A stretch of DNA of 64,000 nucleotides from Prochlorococcus sp. AG-388-E21 (GCA_003279855.1 QCGO01000002.1:124001-188000), one strand, 5' to 3'. Shown: positions 20,655-31,735, counted from the first letter of the stretch. Notes: generated by a model from the letters alone, not told the origin. Translations and numbers: made by a program.

Positions 20655-22994
20655 ATGATAGATTCTTTAAGTAACAATACTTATGATGTTAATGAATCAC
20701 TTAAAGTTGAAAACTTAACTAGTGATGATTATGAAGAGATATGCAAAAGATTAGGAAGAAAACCTAATAGAACAGAATTGGGAATGTTTGGAGTAATGTG
20801 GTCTGAGCATTGCTGTTATAGAAATTCAAAACCATTATTAGCTAATTTCCCTACTACTGGAAAAAAGGTATTGGTTGGTCCAGGAGAAAATGCAGGCGTT
20901 ATTGATGTAGGAAACGATCAGAAACTTGTTTTCAAAATTGAGAGTCATAATCATCCTTCTGCTATTGAACCTTTTCAAGGAGCTGCAACAGGAGTGGGTG
21001 GCATATTAAGAGATATTTTTACAATGGGTGCGAGACCTATAGCAGTTTTGAATTCTTTAAGATTTGGCAATCTTGATAAATCATCTAATATTTCTTTACT
21101 TCGAGGAGTAGTTGCTGGGATATCTCATTACGGTAATTGTGTTGGGGTTCCCACCGTCGGTGGAGAAATAGATTTTGATGACAGTTATTCTGGTAATCCT
21201 CTTGTTAATGTTATGGCTTTAGGTTTATTAGAAACTGATGAAATTGTTTGTTCAGGAGCAAAAGAAGTAGGTTCTCCTGTTTTATATGTAGGAAATACTA
21301 CAGGAAAGGATGGAGTAGGAGGTGCTAGTTTTGCTAGTTCAGAATTAACTACTAATTCTTTGGATAATAGACCGGCAGTACAAGTAGGTGATCCATTTAT
21401 TGAAAAAAGTCTTATTGAAGCTTGTTTAGATGCTTTTAAAACAGGCGATGTACTTGCTGCTCAAGATATGGGAGCTGCGGGATTAACATGTAGTAGTGCT
21501 GAAATGGCTGCAAATGGGAGTTTAGGTATTTCAATTAACCTAGATTTAGTTCCTGCAAGAGAGAATGATATGTCTGCCTACCAATACTTATTATCTGAAT
21601 CTCAAGAGAGAATGTTGATGGTTGTTAAAGAAGAAAAGTTAAATAATCTTATTAATCAATTTAAAAAGTGGGGACTTTTTGCAAATGTTATTGGTGAAGT
21701 CATATCTAAAAGAGAGGTTATTATCTCTCAAAAAAATCAAATAGTTGCACAAATTCCTACTTCTGCTTTATCTGATGAAACCCCAATCAATATTCATAAT
21801 ATTATTAAGGAGCCTCCTAATCATTTATTAAAGAAATGGGAATGGACAGAAGAGGAATTGCCAGATATTAGCGAAAATAAAATTTTTTCTTTAAAAGACC
21901 AACAAAAATATTCTTTTTCTGAAATTATTTTAAAACTTTTATCTAATCCTTCAATTGCTTCTAAAAGGTGGGTGTATCGACAATATGATTCTCAAGTACA
22001 ATCAAATACTGTATTTAAGCCAGGAGAGGCAGATGCAGCGTTAATAAGACTTAGACGTCAAGATGAGAAAAATAAAAATAACGAATTTTCTGGTGTTGCT
22101 GCTTCTGTAGATTGTAATAGTAGATGGGTTTTGTTAGATCCATATAGAGGAAGTATTGCAGCAGTTGCAGAATCTGCTAGAAACGTTAGTTGTGTTGGTG
22201 CTGAGCCAATAGCCATAACAAATAATTTAAATTTTTCGTCACCTGAAACTGAAATAGGATATTGGCAACTTTCATCAGCATGTGATGGGATTTCCAAGGC
22301 TTGTATTGCTTTAGAGACACCTGTAACAGGAGGAAACGTTTCTTTATATAACGAATCAAAAAATCAAAACAATCAAGTAACTCCTATTAATCCCACTCCT
22401 GTTATTGGAATGGTAGGAACTATTAAGAATGTAGATACAGCTATCAGTTCAGGATGGAAGAATATAAATGATCAAATTTGGATAATTGGTTCAAATGCTT
22501 CTGAATCTTCAATAGCTGCAAGTTCTTATCTAGAATATTTTCATGATTTAGTAACAGGAAGACCTCCTGAAATTCATTTACAAGATGAAAAATACTGTCA
22601 AAGTTTTTTAAGGGATTCAATTCAAAAAAATTATATTGCTTCCTCTCATGATGTTAGCGATGGAGGTTTAGCTGTCGCTTTATCAGAATGTTGTATTCTT
22701 TCTTCTAAGGGAGCTTATATTCAATTAGAAGAAAAAAATGCTCGTTTAGATAATTTATTGTTTAGTGAAGGAGGATCAAGAATAATATTTTCACTTAATA
22801 AAAAAGAAGAACAAAATTTTTTGAATTTTCTTGAAATTAAGAGTAAAGATTTTGGAAGAAACGTATACGTTAAAAAAATTGGATCTGTTTCTGAACATAA
22901 TCTTGATATAACGCTCGAAGGTCAAACACTTTGCAAATTAAGGGTTGATGAATTAACCGAAAAATTTAATAATAGTATTTCTAACTGTTTTTAA
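20655..22994 (+). CDS. purL: Phosphoribosylformylglycinamidine synthase, subunit PurL
   Basis: ATP-dependent amidation step of purine synthesis, working with PurQ and PurS (not in the window). At 779 residues it is the small multi-subunit form without a glutaminase domain. Conserved blocks are MWSEHCCYRNSKPLL, the substrate histidine region SHNHPSAIEPFQGAATGVGG, and the second-half DVSDGGLAVALSE. It lies 3 bp downstream of the PRC-barrel gene and 46 bp before purF, forming a purine segment. Confidence 0.97.
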   Translation: MIDSLSNNTYDVNESLKVENLTSDDYEEICKRLGRKPNRTELGMFGVMWSEHCCYRNSKPLLANFPTTGKKVLVGPGENAGVIDVGNDQKLVFKIESHNHPSAIEPFQGAATGVGGILRDIFTMGARPIAVLNSLRFGNLDKSSNISLLRGVVAGISHYGNCVGVPTVGGEIDFDDSYSGNPLVNVMALGLLETDEIVCSGAKEVGSPVLYVGNTTGKDGVGGASFASSELTTNSLDNRPAVQVGDPFIEKSLIEACLDAFKTGDVLAAQDMGAAGLTCSSAEMAANGSLGISINLDLVPARENDMSAYQYLLSESQERMLMVVKEEKLNNLINQFKKWGLFANVIGEVISKREVIISQKNQIVAQIPTSALSDETPINIHNIIKEPPNHLLKKWEWTEEELPDISENKIFSLKDQQKYSFSEIILKLLSNPSIASKRWVYRQYDSQVQSNTVFKPGEADAALIRLRRQDEKNKNNEFSGVAASVDCNSRWVLLDPYRGSIAAVAESARNVSCVGAEPIAITNNLNFSSPETEIGYWQLSSACDGISKACIALETPVTGGNVSLYNESKNQNNQVTPINPTPVIGMVGTIKNVDTAISSGWKNINDQIWIIGSNASESSIAASSYLEYFHDLVTGRPPEIHLQDEKYCQSFLRDSIQKNYIASSHDVSDGGLAVALSECCILSSKGAYIQLEEKNARLDNLLFSEGGSRIIFSLNKKEEQNFLNFLEIKSKDFGRNVYVKKIGSVSEHNLDITLEGQTLCKLRVDELTEKFNNSISNCF

Positions 22995-23040
22995 TAATGA
23001 ACAAAATTATGAAATTATCTACAAAATTCGAAAATTAATT

Positions 23041-24501
23041 ATGTGTGGAATTGTTGGAATTGTTTCTTGTGATGATGTAAATCAACAGATTTACGACAGT
23101 CTTTTGCTACTTCAGCATAGAGGTCAAGATTCAACTGGAATAGCTACAATGGAAGATACTGTTTTTCATATACATAAATCTAAAGGACAAGTGAATACTG
23201 CTTATAGAACAAGAGATATGAGGAATTTGATAGGAAAAATTGGATTAGGGCATGTTAGGTACGCAACTAAAGGTTCAGCAGAAAGTGTTGAAGAAGCACA
23301 ACCGTTCTATGTTAATGCTCCTTATGGAATAGTTTTGATTCATAATGGAAACCTTACTAATACAAGAGACTTAGAGAAACAATTATTTAATGTAGATAAA
23401 CGTCATACAAATTCTTCAAGTGATACTGAAATGTTGTTAAACATATTCGCTACTGAATTACAAGAACAGATCCATAATCAAGATTTACAGCCAGATATTA
23501 TTTTTAATGCAGTTAAAAACTTACATAAAAGAATTCAAGGTTCATATGCTTCAATTGCATTAATTTCAGGGCATGGCTTATTAGCTTTTAGAGATCCTTT
23601 TGGTATAAGACCTTTAGTACTTGGAAAAAGAATTTCTCTTAATACCCAAAAGGAAGAGTGGATGGTAGCAAGTGAGTCTTTAGTATTAGAAAATAATGAT
23701 TATCAAGTTGTTAGAGATGTTGAGCCTGGCGAGGCAATTTTTATAACTCATAATGGTGAATTCTTTTCAAAGCAATGCTCAGAAAACCCAAGGTTATTTC
23801 CTTGTGCTTTTGAATATGTTTATTTAGCTAGACCAGATTCTGTGATGAACGGAATTTCCGTTTATCAAGCACGTTTGAAAATGGGTGATTATTTAGCTGA
23901 TACAATTAAGCAAACAATACAGTCTGGGGATGTAGATGTAGTAATGCCTATTCCTGATTCTTCACGTCCTGCGGCAATGCAAGTCGCTAGGCAGTTGGGG
24001 ATAGAGTATAGAGAAGGGTTTTTTAAAAATAGATATGTTGGAAGAACTTTCATAATGCCTGGCCATCAAAAACGTAAACAATCTGTAAGGCAAAAGTTGA
24101 ATGCTATGAGTACAGAATTTAAAAACAAAAATGTGCTAATAGTCGATGATTCTATAGTGAGAGGCACTACATCAAAACAAATAGTTCAAATGGCAAAAGA
24201 TGCTGGTGCAAATAAAGTTTTTTTTACTTCAGCAGCTCCTCCAGTTAGATATCCTCATGTTTATGGAATCAATATGCCTAATAGGGATGAATTAATCGCT
24301 CATGATAGATCAATAATTGAAATAGCAGAAAAGCTTGAAATAGATCATCTTGTATATCAAAGTGTTGATAACTTGAGAAAATCTATAATTAATGATTCTC
24401 CTATTCAAGAATTAGAAATGAGTTGTTTTACTGGTTCTTATGTTACCGGTACGGTAAATCAAGAATATTTAAAATGGGTTGAAAATGAATATAATTCTTA
24501 A
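23041..24501 (+). CDS. purF: Amidophosphoribosyltransferase
   Basis: First committed enzyme of purine synthesis. It begins [13 protein letters not shown], so Cys2 becomes the N-terminal nucleophile after Met removal. The glutaminase domain holds [13 protein letters not shown] and [10 protein letters not shown]. The phosphoribosyltransferase domain has [17 protein letters not shown] and the PRPP loop [13 protein letters not shown]. Length 486 is normal. Its last 4 bp overlap the stop of the convergent gyrA/parC gene. Confidence 0.97.
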   Translation: MCGIVGIVSCDDVNQQIYDSLLLLQHRGQDSTGIATMEDTVFHIHKSKGQVNTAYRTRDMRNLIGKIGLGHVRYATKGSAESVEEAQPFYVNAPYGIVLIHNGNLTNTRDLEKQLFNVDKRHTNSSSDTEMLLNIFATELQEQIHNQDLQPDIIFNAVKNLHKRIQGSYASIALISGHGLLAFRDPFGIRPLVLGKRISLNTQKEEWMVASESLVLENNDYQVVRDVEPGEAIFITHNGEFFSKQCSENPRLFPCAFEYVYLARPDSVMNGISVYQARLKMGDYLADTIKQTIQSGDVDVVMPIPDSSRPAAMQVARQLGIEYREGFFKNRYVGRTFIMPGHQKRKQSVRQKLNAMSTEFKNKNVLIVDDSIVRGTTSKQIVQMAKDAGANKVFFTSAAPPVRYPHVYGINMPNRDELIAHDRSIIEIAEKLEIDHLVYQSVDNLRKSIINDSPIQELEMSCFTGSYVTGTVNQEYLKWVENEYNS

Positions 24502-26939
24502 TTGATATAATTTTCTAGTCGATAACAATTTTCAAGATATTCATCTTTTTCCAGATTCAAAAAATCTACTTTAAGAATATTTTTGCCAGAATTATTATCT
24601 AATTTGTTTAAGTTTAATCTTGCAGATTTATTTTTATTTGTCTCAATATCGATATATTGGTTGCTAGATAGAACTGTTATAAAATGATCATCCTTAAGTT
24701 GAATTTTATCATTCACATAACCTAATTTAGAATTATAAGAATTATAAATATCATCAATTTTTAGTTTAAAAAACTTACCTTTTTTAGAAACTAAATAAAG
24801 GATCTCTTTATCCTTACTTTTACAACAAGAAACTATTTGTTCTTTAGGTAAAAGATTAACCAATAATAGTCCTAGCGATTGTTTTGTACTTGGGTTTAAG
24901 CTTTTATTAGATAAATCAAATTTAAAAAGTCTACCAATAGAAGTCAATATTACTAGTTGTTCTTCTTTATTGAAAATAAATGAATCAATAATACTTGTAG
25001 AATTTTTTAATTTGGTAATTGAAAAGATCCTATTACTTTTTATCATATCTTCATCAAATAAAACTTTTTTAAACCTTCCATCAGAATTCAAAATGCATAA
25101 ATAATTTTTTAATTTACTATCTAGATAATGAAAATTTATTATTTCTTTTGGGTCAATATTTCCTAAAACTTTTTTATCTATTTTATACTCAGTATTAATG
25201 TTTGATTTCCAATCTATTTGAAGAATTTTTCCTGAAGATGTAATTCCAATAATTTTTAAACTTTTATAAATCTTACATATAAACTTTTGAACATTTTTAT
25301 TATCTATAAATTTATTTTCATGATCTAATATTTTTTTATAGTTATTATAAAGTATCTGTTTAAAATAAAATCTATTATCTACTGATATTTTTGTTTCTTT
25401 GTTTATAAGATCTTCTAATATTTGATTTTTTATAGTATCTATTTCTTTTTCTTGATTAATATTTTTCAAAATTTTTGTTTTTCTTTTTACATTAAATTTC
25501 TCTTTTAAACTCTTCAGTTCTTCAATCAAAGTGTCAAGCAATAATCTTCTATTATTTAAAAGATTGCTAAGATATTTTTTCTTTTCAAGTAGTTCCTTCA
25601 TATCAATTTCAATTTGCTTCCTTTCCAAGGTTGTTAATTTTTTTAGAGGCATGCTCAATACCGCATCTGCTTGTTTTTCAGTTAGTTTGACTTTGACTAT
25701 TAATATTGATTTAGCTTCAGTTGCATTTTCTGAGTTTTGAATAATCTCAATAATATCTTTTATATTTTTAGTTGCTATTGAAAATCCCTCCAATATTGCA
25801 AATTTTTCTGATGCAATTCTTAAAAAATAATTTGTTCTTTTTCTAATTGTTTCTTCTCTAAATTCTAGAAAATAATTTAGATACTTCCTTAGTGTAAGTT
25901 GAATAGGTTTACCGTTAACTAAAGCTAAAAATATTGCACCAAAATTAGATTGTAATGCTGTTTTTTTGAATAAATTTGATACTACAATTTCAGAATTCGA
26001 ATCTTTTTTTAATTCAATAACTATCCTCATCCCGTCTCTATCACTTTCATCTCTAATATCAGATATCCCATCAATTTTTCCTAGATTTACTAATTCTGCA
26101 AGCTTTTCGATCCATCCTGCTTTACTTATTTGATAAGGTAGTTCCGAAATTATAAGCGCATTTCTTTTATGCCTTCCTTTTCCTAAGTTAATCTCTTCAT
26201 TCTTAATTACTCCCCTTACCGTTACAGAGCCTCTTCCGCTTAGGTAAACTTCATTCATTGCGCTATTACAAATTAATTCTCCTCCAGTTGGAAAATCAGG
26301 TCCTAATATAATTTTTGACAATCTCAAGTCGCTTATTTCTTTATCGTTTATGAGGGCAATTAAACCATCAACTATTTCACCAAGATTGTGTGGGGGGATA
26401 TTCGTTGCCATACCAACAGCGATTCCTGAGGAACCATTTAATAATAAAAAGGGTAATTGTGCAGGTAATATGTCTGGTTCTTGTTGTGAACCGTCAAAAT
26501 TATTTGAGTAACTTACTGTTTCAGATCCAATCTCTTGAAGGAAACATTCATGAGCTATTGGCGCCAATCGTGTTTCTGTATATCTCATTGCAGCTGGCGG
26601 GTCATTATCAACTGATCCAAAATTCCCATGACCATCAAGAGTTGGATATTTTGTAGAAAAATCTTGAACTAATCTAACCAGTGCCTCGTAGACTGCTTGA
26701 TCTCCATGAGGATGGTATTTCCCTAGTACATCGCCCACAACTCTGGCACATTTTCTGAATGGTCTATCTGGAGTAAGTCCTAATTCATGCATTGCGAAAA
26801 GAATTCTTCTTTGAACTGGTTTCAGTCCATCTCTTGCATCAGGTAAAGCACGTCCTATTATTACGCTCATTGCGTATTCCAAATATGAACGTTGCATTTC
26901 TTCCTGCAACGATATAGAAGTGAATTTTTCCTTAGTCAT
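24498..26939 (-). CDS. DNA gyrase / topoisomerase IV subunit A
   Basis: Type IIA topoisomerase breakage-reunion subunit, 813 residues. The N-terminal region has [32 protein letters not shown] and the catalytic Tyr120 in [11 protein letters not shown]. The tower and coiled-coil section follow, then a degenerate beta-pinwheel C-terminal domain. I do not see the QRRGGKG GyrA box required for wrapping and negative supercoiling, so the protein may act as a ParC-like decatenase. It is divergent in length and charge in the last 300 residues. I leave the symbol empty because gyrA and parC cannot be separated with certainty. Confidence 0.88.
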   Translation of the reverse strand: MTKEKFTSISLQEEMQRSYLEYAMSVIIGRALPDARDGLKPVQRRILFAMHELGLTPDRPFRKCARVVGDVLGKYHPHGDQAVYEALVRLVQDFSTKYPTLDGHGNFGSVDNDPPAAMRYTETRLAPIAHECFLQEIGSETVSYSNNFDGSQQEPDILPAQLPFLLLNGSSGIAVGMATNIPPHNLGEIVDGLIALINDKEISDLRLSKIILGPDFPTGGELICNSAMNEVYLSGRGSVTVRGVIKNEEINLGKGRHKRNALIISELPYQISKAGWIEKLAELVNLGKIDGISDIRDESDRDGMRIVIELKKDSNSEIVVSNLFKKTALQSNFGAIFLALVNGKPIQLTLRKYLNYFLEFREETIRKRTNYFLRIASEKFAILEGFSIATKNIKDIIEIIQNSENATEAKSILIVKVKLTEKQADAVLSMPLKKLTTLERKQIEIDMKELLEKKKYLSNLLNNRRLLLDTLIEELKSLKEKFNVKRKTKILKNINQEKEIDTIKNQILEDLINKETKISVDNRFYFKQILYNNYKKILDHENKFIDNKNVQKFICKIYKSLKIIGITSSGKILQIDWKSNINTEYKIDKKVLGNIDPKEIINFHYLDSKLKNYLCILNSDGRFKKVLFDEDMIKSNRIFSITKLKNSTSIIDSFIFNKEEQLVILTSIGRLFKFDLSNKSLNPSTKQSLGLLLVNLLPKEQIVSCCKSKDKEILYLVSKKGKFFKLKIDDIYNSYNSKLGYVNDKIQLKDDHFITVLSSNQYIDIETNKNKSARLNLNKLDNNSGKNILKVDFLNLEKDEYLENCYRLENYIN

Positions 26940-27026
26940 TTAACAGGAAATCTATAGAAAGCTTTCATAAACTAAATTAAGATTAATAGGTAAATAAATA
27001 TTTACCAGTATTAATAGTTTGGGAAT

Positions 27027-27881
27027 TTATTTAATTTTTGTTTTTGCAATTAATATTTCTTTTTTAATTTGAGGATTTTCAAAAAGTTTTTCAGTAGAAA
27101 TTTGTAGTTTTTCGCCCCAAAGCTGTTCTTTTCTATAATTAAAGTCAACATAACTTGGGTCTTTATTTAAAGCTTTTTTTGCTAAAACTATTGCATTATT
27201 AATGTCTTTATTTTTTAAGCATGAAGCAAGTGCTAAAAGTGGTTCTGCGTTTTCCTCAAGTTCTATAGCCTTTTTAAAAGACATAATAGAAAGATTAATT
27301 TTATTTAGTTCAAAATATGCTAAGCCTTGATTGTTAATTGCTTGCCAAAAATCTTTTTTAATTTTTACTGCTTTATCAAATTCCTCTATGGCTTTTTCAT
27401 AATTTTTCTCCATTAAATAGATATTTCCCAATTGAAAAATTGCTTTAAAGTTTTCAGGAAGGATTTTAATTCCCGATAGTAAAGAAATTTCTGCTTTTTT
27501 TATTTTTGATTGTTTCAAATATATAGTACTTTTTGCCAAATATATTTCACCCATTTTGGGGTTTATCTTCTGAGCATTATCTAGTGAAATCAATGCATCA
27601 TCATATAATTTGTTCGCAATTTGTGTTTCAGCTAAAATAGTCCATAATATTTCATTTTTATTATTCATCTTTACAGCTAATTTTGCCAAATTCAGACTAT
27701 CTTTGATTTGTCCAAAATATAAAAGCTGATAAGCCTCTTTTCCAATAGATAAACCTTGTTTTTCTAAGCTTTTTGTTTCTGGTAAGTAATAATATGGTAT
27801 TAAAGCTTTTAAACTTTCAGCGAAAAAAATATGGCTACTAATTATTGAAAAAAATAATATTTTTAAAAGAGACTTTTTCAT
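27027..27881 (-). CDS. Exported TPR-repeat protein
   Basis: A 284-residue protein with an N-terminal hydrophobic signal (MKKSLLKILFFSIISSHIFFA) and at least five tetratricopeptide repeats between about residues 45 and 250, with recurrent A-x-E-x-Y-x-L-A type helices (GEIYLAKSTIYL, KAIFQLGNIYLM, WQAINNQGLAYF). TPR proteins act as protein scaffolds. I start at 27881 where the signal peptide begins; the longer frame from 27932 would overlap queG by 46 bp and hide the signal. It follows queG by 5 bp. Confidence 0.8.
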   Translation of the reverse strand: MKKSLLKILFFSIISSHIFFAESLKALIPYYYLPETKSLEKQGLSIGKEAYQLLYFGQIKDSLNLAKLAVKMNNKNEILWTILAETQIANKLYDDALISLDNAQKINPKMGEIYLAKSTIYLKQSKIKKAEISLLSGIKILPENFKAIFQLGNIYLMEKNYEKAIEEFDKAVKIKKDFWQAINNQGLAYFELNKINLSIMSFKKAIELEENAEPLLALASCLKNKDINNAIVLAKKALNKDPSYVDFNYRKEQLWGEKLQISTEKLFENPQIKKEILIAKTKIK

Positions 27882-27886
27882 ATTTT

Positions 27887-28831
27887 TTACGTATTTTTGA
27901 GCATTGCTTTTATATTTCTTTTCCACATCCATGGTTTTATTCTCTTTAATGTAGTTCCTTGAAGATTTTTATTCCATTTTTTTTCATCCCAACTTAATGC
28001 TTCAATATTTAGATTTTTAACCCATGATTTTGGATAAGCTTCAATGCTCTTATTTAATGGCACTTTTTTATTCCAAGGACATACATCTTGACAGATATCA
28101 CAACCAGCAATCCATCCATTCAAATGTTTTTCTACATGTTCTGGAAAAGTTTGATTTCTATTTTCTATAGTATGGTACGCAATACACTGTTCAGAATCAA
28201 TAACAAAGGGTTCTGTTATTGCATTTGTTGGACATTTTTCAATACATTTTTCACATACACCACATAGAGATTGGGAAGAATTGTCAGGCGTCAAATCTTC
28301 CGAAAGAATTAAAAAACCTAAGGTTAGCCATGATCCAAATTCTTTATTAATAAGATTACTATTTTTGCCTATCCAACCTAAGCCCGCTTCTTCTGCCCAT
28401 GCTTTTTCAAGAAGAGGCGATGTGTCAACGCAAATTTTCCACTTGCAATTTGGAACTTCAGTATTAATCCATTTACCTATTTTTTTTAATTTTTTAGTAA
28501 TAACTTTGTGATAATCTTCTCCTTGGCCGAATTTTCCAATTTTGAATTTTGCTTTTTCTTTATGTTCATGACTTAAATAATTAAAACCAACAGTTAAAAC
28601 ACTTTTCGCTCCATTTAGGATAGATTCTATATTTTTTCTTCTTTCGGCTTCCATCCATTTCATTTCAGAATGATAATTATTTGCTAACCATCTTTCTAAT
28701 GCTTGAGTTCTTAATTTGAGTCGAGAACTTCCTGGTATTGATGCTATTCCGGATACCGCAAAACCCTCAAATATTGCTCTTTTTTTTAGTTTATCACTGA
28801 ATTCTTTTTTATTTTGAATCATATTTATCAT
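27887..28831 (-). CDS. queG: Epoxyqueuosine reductase QueG
   Basis: Cobalamin and iron-sulfur enzyme that reduces epoxyqueuosine to queuosine in tRNA. Two 4Fe-4S motifs are present, CGVCEKCIEKCPTNAI and CDICQDVCPWNKK, and the N-terminal half has KSVLTVGFNYL and GWIGKNSNLI. At 314 residues it matches the short form without the HEAT-repeat tail. Its need for cobalamin fits the genome's cobalamin pathway (cbiD at 52253). ATG 28822 is an alternative start. Confidence 0.93.
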   Translation of the reverse strand: MINMIQNKKEFSDKLKKRAIFEGFAVSGIASIPGSSRLKLRTQALERWLANNYHSEMKWMEAERRKNIESILNGAKSVLTVGFNYLSHEHKEKAKFKIGKFGQGEDYHKVITKKLKKIGKWINTEVPNCKWKICVDTSPLLEKAWAEEAGLGWIGKNSNLINKEFGSWLTLGFLILSEDLTPDNSSQSLCGVCEKCIEKCPTNAITEPFVIDSEQCIAYHTIENRNQTFPEHVEKHLNGWIAGCDICQDVCPWNKKVPLNKSIEAYPKSWVKNLNIEALSWDEKKWNKNLQGTTLKRIKPWMWKRNIKAMLKNT

Positions 28832-28978
28832 ATTTATATTATGAATTAGATTCGAATAAATGGTGTTTTTAAACTAATAAACTAATAAATAATTTAAATT
28901 TATTGAAAATAAATATGTCCCTATCAAGGAAAACTAGCTAAATTGTTAGTAAAATGAATAAAATTAGGAACTGTAATT

Positions 28979-29716
28979 TTGGTTGAATCTACTCAAAGTC
29001 AAGATTCGAACCTAGGAACTAGGCTCCAACAAGATTTAAAAAATGATCTGATAGCAGGGTTGTTAGTTGTTATTCCATTGGCAACCACTATTTGGCTTTC
29101 TTCTATTGTTAGTAAATTTGTTCTTACATTAGTTACTTCAGTCCCTAAACAATTAAACCCATTTATTACATTAAATCCTTTATTACAAGATTTAATTAAT
29201 TTAACCCTAGGTTTAACAGTACCTTTATTGGCAATTTTGCTTATTGGTTTGATGGCGAGAAATTTTGTTGGAAGGTGGTTGTTAGAATTTGGAGAAGGTA
29301 CTTTATCAAAGATTCCAGTAGCAGGGGCAGTTTATAAAACTCTAAAACAATTACTTGAAACTTTTTTAAGTAATAAATCCAATAGATTTAGAAGAGTTGT
29401 TTTAGTAGAGTATCCACGAGAGGGTTTATTTAGTGTTGGGTTTGTAACTGGGGATGTTGGTCCTTCACTTCAATCAGAATTAGATGAGAAATTATTAAGT
29501 GTTTTTATACCTACTGCCCCTAACCCAACGACAGGTTGGTATACATTAGTTCCTGAATCGTCTGTTAAAGATCTTGCTATTTCAGTAGAAGATGCATTTA
29601 GAACAATTATTTCTGTTGGTATTGTTAATCCTGATGAAAAAGATAGCTCTTCAAATCCTACTTTTTCGAAATTATTTTCCCAACTAAGAGCTTCTACAAA
29701 TACTTCATCTAATTAA
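28979..29716 (+). CDS. DUF502 family membrane protein
   Basis: A 245-residue membrane protein with a TTG start. Two hydrophobic segments (about 27-50 and 72-92) are followed by the family blocks LSKIPVAGAVYKTLKQLLET, RRVVLVEYPREGLFSVGFVTG and the later PTTGWYTLVPES. This is the DUF502 (COV-like) pattern, role unknown in bacteria. An ATG at 28953 is followed by an early stop, so TTG 28979 is the only usable start. It is followed by nusB 3 bp later. Confidence 0.85.
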   Translation: MVESTQSQDSNLGTRLQQDLKNDLIAGLLVVIPLATTIWLSSIVSKFVLTLVTSVPKQLNPFITLNPLLQDLINLTLGLTVPLLAILLIGLMARNFVGRWLLEFGEGTLSKIPVAGAVYKTLKQLLETFLSNKSNRFRRVVLVEYPREGLFSVGFVTGDVGPSLQSELDEKLLSVFIPTAPNPTTGWYTLVPESSVKDLAISVEDAFRTIISVGIVNPDEKDSSSNPTFSKLFSQLRASTNTSSN

Positions 29717-29719
29717 TTG

Positions 29720-30346
29720 ATGTATAACAGATCGCTATCACGAGAATTGTCTTTACTTTCATTAGGTCTTATTAAAGATACGGGAGATTCAGAATTAAAT
29801 AAAATTCAAATTGATAAAATTTTTGAATCCGCTTTAGATTCTTTAATAAATCACTGTAGGGATGAGTTAGATAATTGTGAAGCAGATTTAGAAAATGTAT
29901 CGCAACATATTTTAGATAGTGAATTAAAGGAAGGTAGTAATTCTTCTTTTGCAAATGTTCGAGATGAACTTAAAAAAGCTTTTTATAAAATGGAATCAGT
30001 AATGAATTCACTTTCAGTTACTTTAGATTTTCCAAAATTGATTGTATCAAGTAATCAAAATGACATTAGAGAAGATGTAAATCATAGAATTTTAAGTATA
30101 GTTAATAACTTTAAATCTATAGATTCCGAAATTGACCAAGTAATGGATGGATGGAGATTAAAAAGATTGCCTAGGGTTGATCGTGATATTTTACGCTTAG
30201 CTTATGTTGATATTAATTTTCTAGATACTCCTGTTGCAGTTGCATGTGATGAGGCTGTAAATTTAGCAAATAAATATTGTGACACTCAAGGTAGAAAAAT
30301 GATAAATGGGGTTTTAAGGAGATTGCAAAGAGTTAAGGTGAAGTAA
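29720..30346 (+). CDS. nusB: Transcription antitermination protein NusB
   Basis: RNA-binding factor for rRNA antitermination with NusE. The all-helical fold shows SRELSLLSLGLI at the start and, in the second half, WRLKRLPRVDRDILRLAYVDI, then PVAVACDEAVNLANKY and INGVLRRL. At 208 residues it is longer than E. coli NusB because of an inserted acidic helix around residues 45-95, as in other cyanobacteria. ATG 29720 is preferred over the TTG one codon earlier. ftsY follows 59 bp later. Confidence 0.92.
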   Translation: MYNRSLSRELSLLSLGLIKDTGDSELNKIQIDKIFESALDSLINHCRDELDNCEADLENVSQHILDSELKEGSNSSFANVRDELKKAFYKMESVMNSLSVTLDFPKLIVSSNQNDIREDVNHRILSIVNNFKSIDSEIDQVMDGWRLKRLPRVDRDILRLAYVDINFLDTPVAVACDEAVNLANKYCDTQGRKMINGVLRRLQRVKVK

Positions 30347-30405
30347 TTATTTGATATAAATCAATAATTTTTTATAATTGAATTAAATGCGATTTAAAAA
30401 TATTT

Positions 30406-31668
30406 ATGACTAATAATGAATCCGATAGTTCTCGTGAATGGGCTTCGCAAGCTTATGCTTTGTTAAAACAAAAACAAGAATTAAAAAAACAAGAAGAACA
30501 ACTAAAAGAAGAAGAACTAAAAGCTGAACAACTAAAAGCTGAACAATTAAAAGAAGAGCAATTAAAAGAAGAGCAATTAAAAGAAGAGCAATTAAAGGTA
30601 GAAGTTAATAAAAAGAATTTTTCTAATTTACAAGATGATACAGAAGTTAAATTAGGAGACTTTGACGATGATTTCACTTGGTCAGCAATGGTCTTGGCTG
30701 CGCAGGGAAAAAAAATAAATGAAATATCAATTGATGAAATAGATTGGTTGAGTAAATTACGAAGAGGATTAGAAGAAACAAGAAAAGGTTTTGTATCAGA
30801 ATTATTAGATAAATTAGGTGATGATCCACTTACACCAGAATCTTTAGATGATTTAGAAACGCTATTAATAAGAGCTGATGTTGGTATTGATTCAACAGAT
30901 AAAGTAATTAATACACTTAGGAAAAAATTAAATGAAGAAGTTGTTGGAGGAGAAGAAGGAATAAAATTTTTAAAAGATGAATTACGAGCAATCATTGAAA
31001 AACCAATAAAAAATTCTGGAACAAATATTCTTGTTCCACAGAAAGGGAAGTTGAATGTTTGGCTAATAGTGGGAGTAAATGGAGTTGGCAAAACAACAAC
31101 TTTAGGGAAACTTGCTTATTTGTCATCAAAAAGTAACTACAAAACTTTAATAGCAGCAGCAGATACTTTCAGAGCAGCAGCCGTAGAACAATTACAGGTA
31201 TGGGGTGATAGAAGTAAAGTAGATGTTATTTCGAATCAATCAAAGAATGCAGATCCAGCAGCAGTAGTTTTTGATGCTATTAACGCAGCAAATAAACGCA
31301 AAAGCGACCTATTACTCGTAGATACTGCAGGAAGGCTACAAAATAAAAATAATCTTATGGATGAATTATCAAAAATAAAAAAAATTATTGACAAAAAAGT
31401 TCCTGATGCAATCATTGAGTCTTTATTAGTTTTAGATGCTAGTCAAGGACAAAATGGATTAAAGCAGGCAAAAAGTTTTGCAAAATCTGCAAATTTAAGT
31501 GGTGCAATTATTACTAAATTAGATGGCACTTCAAGAGGTGGCGTTTCTCTTGCTGTTTCTGCAGAAGTCAATCTGCCGATAAGATTTATCGGCGCTGGAG
31601 AGGGTATAAAAGATTTAAGACCATTTAATAGCTTTGAGTTTGTTGAGGCTTTGCTTGCTGATAGATAA
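30406..31668 (+). CDS. ftsY: Signal recognition particle receptor FtsY
   Basis: GTPase that docks SRP-ribosome complexes to the membrane. The N-terminal A region (residues 1-100) is charged and contains about seven 5-residue repeats of the form (E/A)EQLK, encoded by a 15-bp array. The helical N domain follows. The G domain has VGVNGVGKTTTLGKLA, AADTFRAAAVEQL, VDTAGRLQNK and TKLDGTSRGG. Length 420 includes the repeat expansion. It lies downstream of nusB on the same strand. Confidence 0.96.
   Translation: MTNNESDSSREWASQAYALLKQKQELKKQEEQLKEEELKAEQLKAEQLKEEQLKEEQLKEEQLKVEVNKKNFSNLQDDTEVKLGDFDDDFTWSAMVLAAQGKKINEISIDEIDWLSKLRRGLEETRKGFVSELLDKLGDDPLTPESLDDLETLLIRADVGIDSTDKVINTLRKKLNEEVVGGEEGIKFLKDELRAIIEKPIKNSGTNILVPQKGKLNVWLIVGVNGVGKTTTLGKLAYLSSKSNYKTLIAAADTFRAAAVEQLQVWGDRSKVDVISNQSKNADPAAVVFDAINAANKRKSDLLLVDTAGRLQNKNNLMDELSKIKKIIDKKVPDAIIESLLVLDASQGQNGLKQAKSFAKSANLSGAIITKLDGTSRGGVSLAVSAEVNLPIRFIGAGEGIKDLRPFNSFEFVEALLADR
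30493..30600 (+). repeat. 15-bp tandem repeat array inside ftsY
   Basis: Units related to GAAGAGCAATTAAAA repeat head to tail; three near-perfect copies lie at 30553-30597, preceded by degenerate units with GCTGAACAACTAAAA. Each encodes one five-residue unit of a charged helix. The period of 15 preserves the frame, so copy number could vary without harming the GTPase domain. Confidence 0.85.
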
Positions 31669-31735
31669 AAATTTAATTAATTTTTTTTAAAAACGTATTT
31701 TTAGTGTTAAAACATACCTAAGGTTTTAATGTGTT

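Noticed and set aside
29004-29012. ATTCGAACC, resembling the T-loop of a tRNA on the minus strand
   Set aside because: The flanking 5-nt arms cannot pair and the site lies inside the DUF502 coding region. No acceptor or anticodon stem fits.
30453-31091. 212-codon open frame antisense to ftsY
   Set aside because: Its Ser/Phe/Cys-rich protein is the mirror of the Glu/Lys repeat and GTPase codons of ftsY, which is certain. No homology-like motif.
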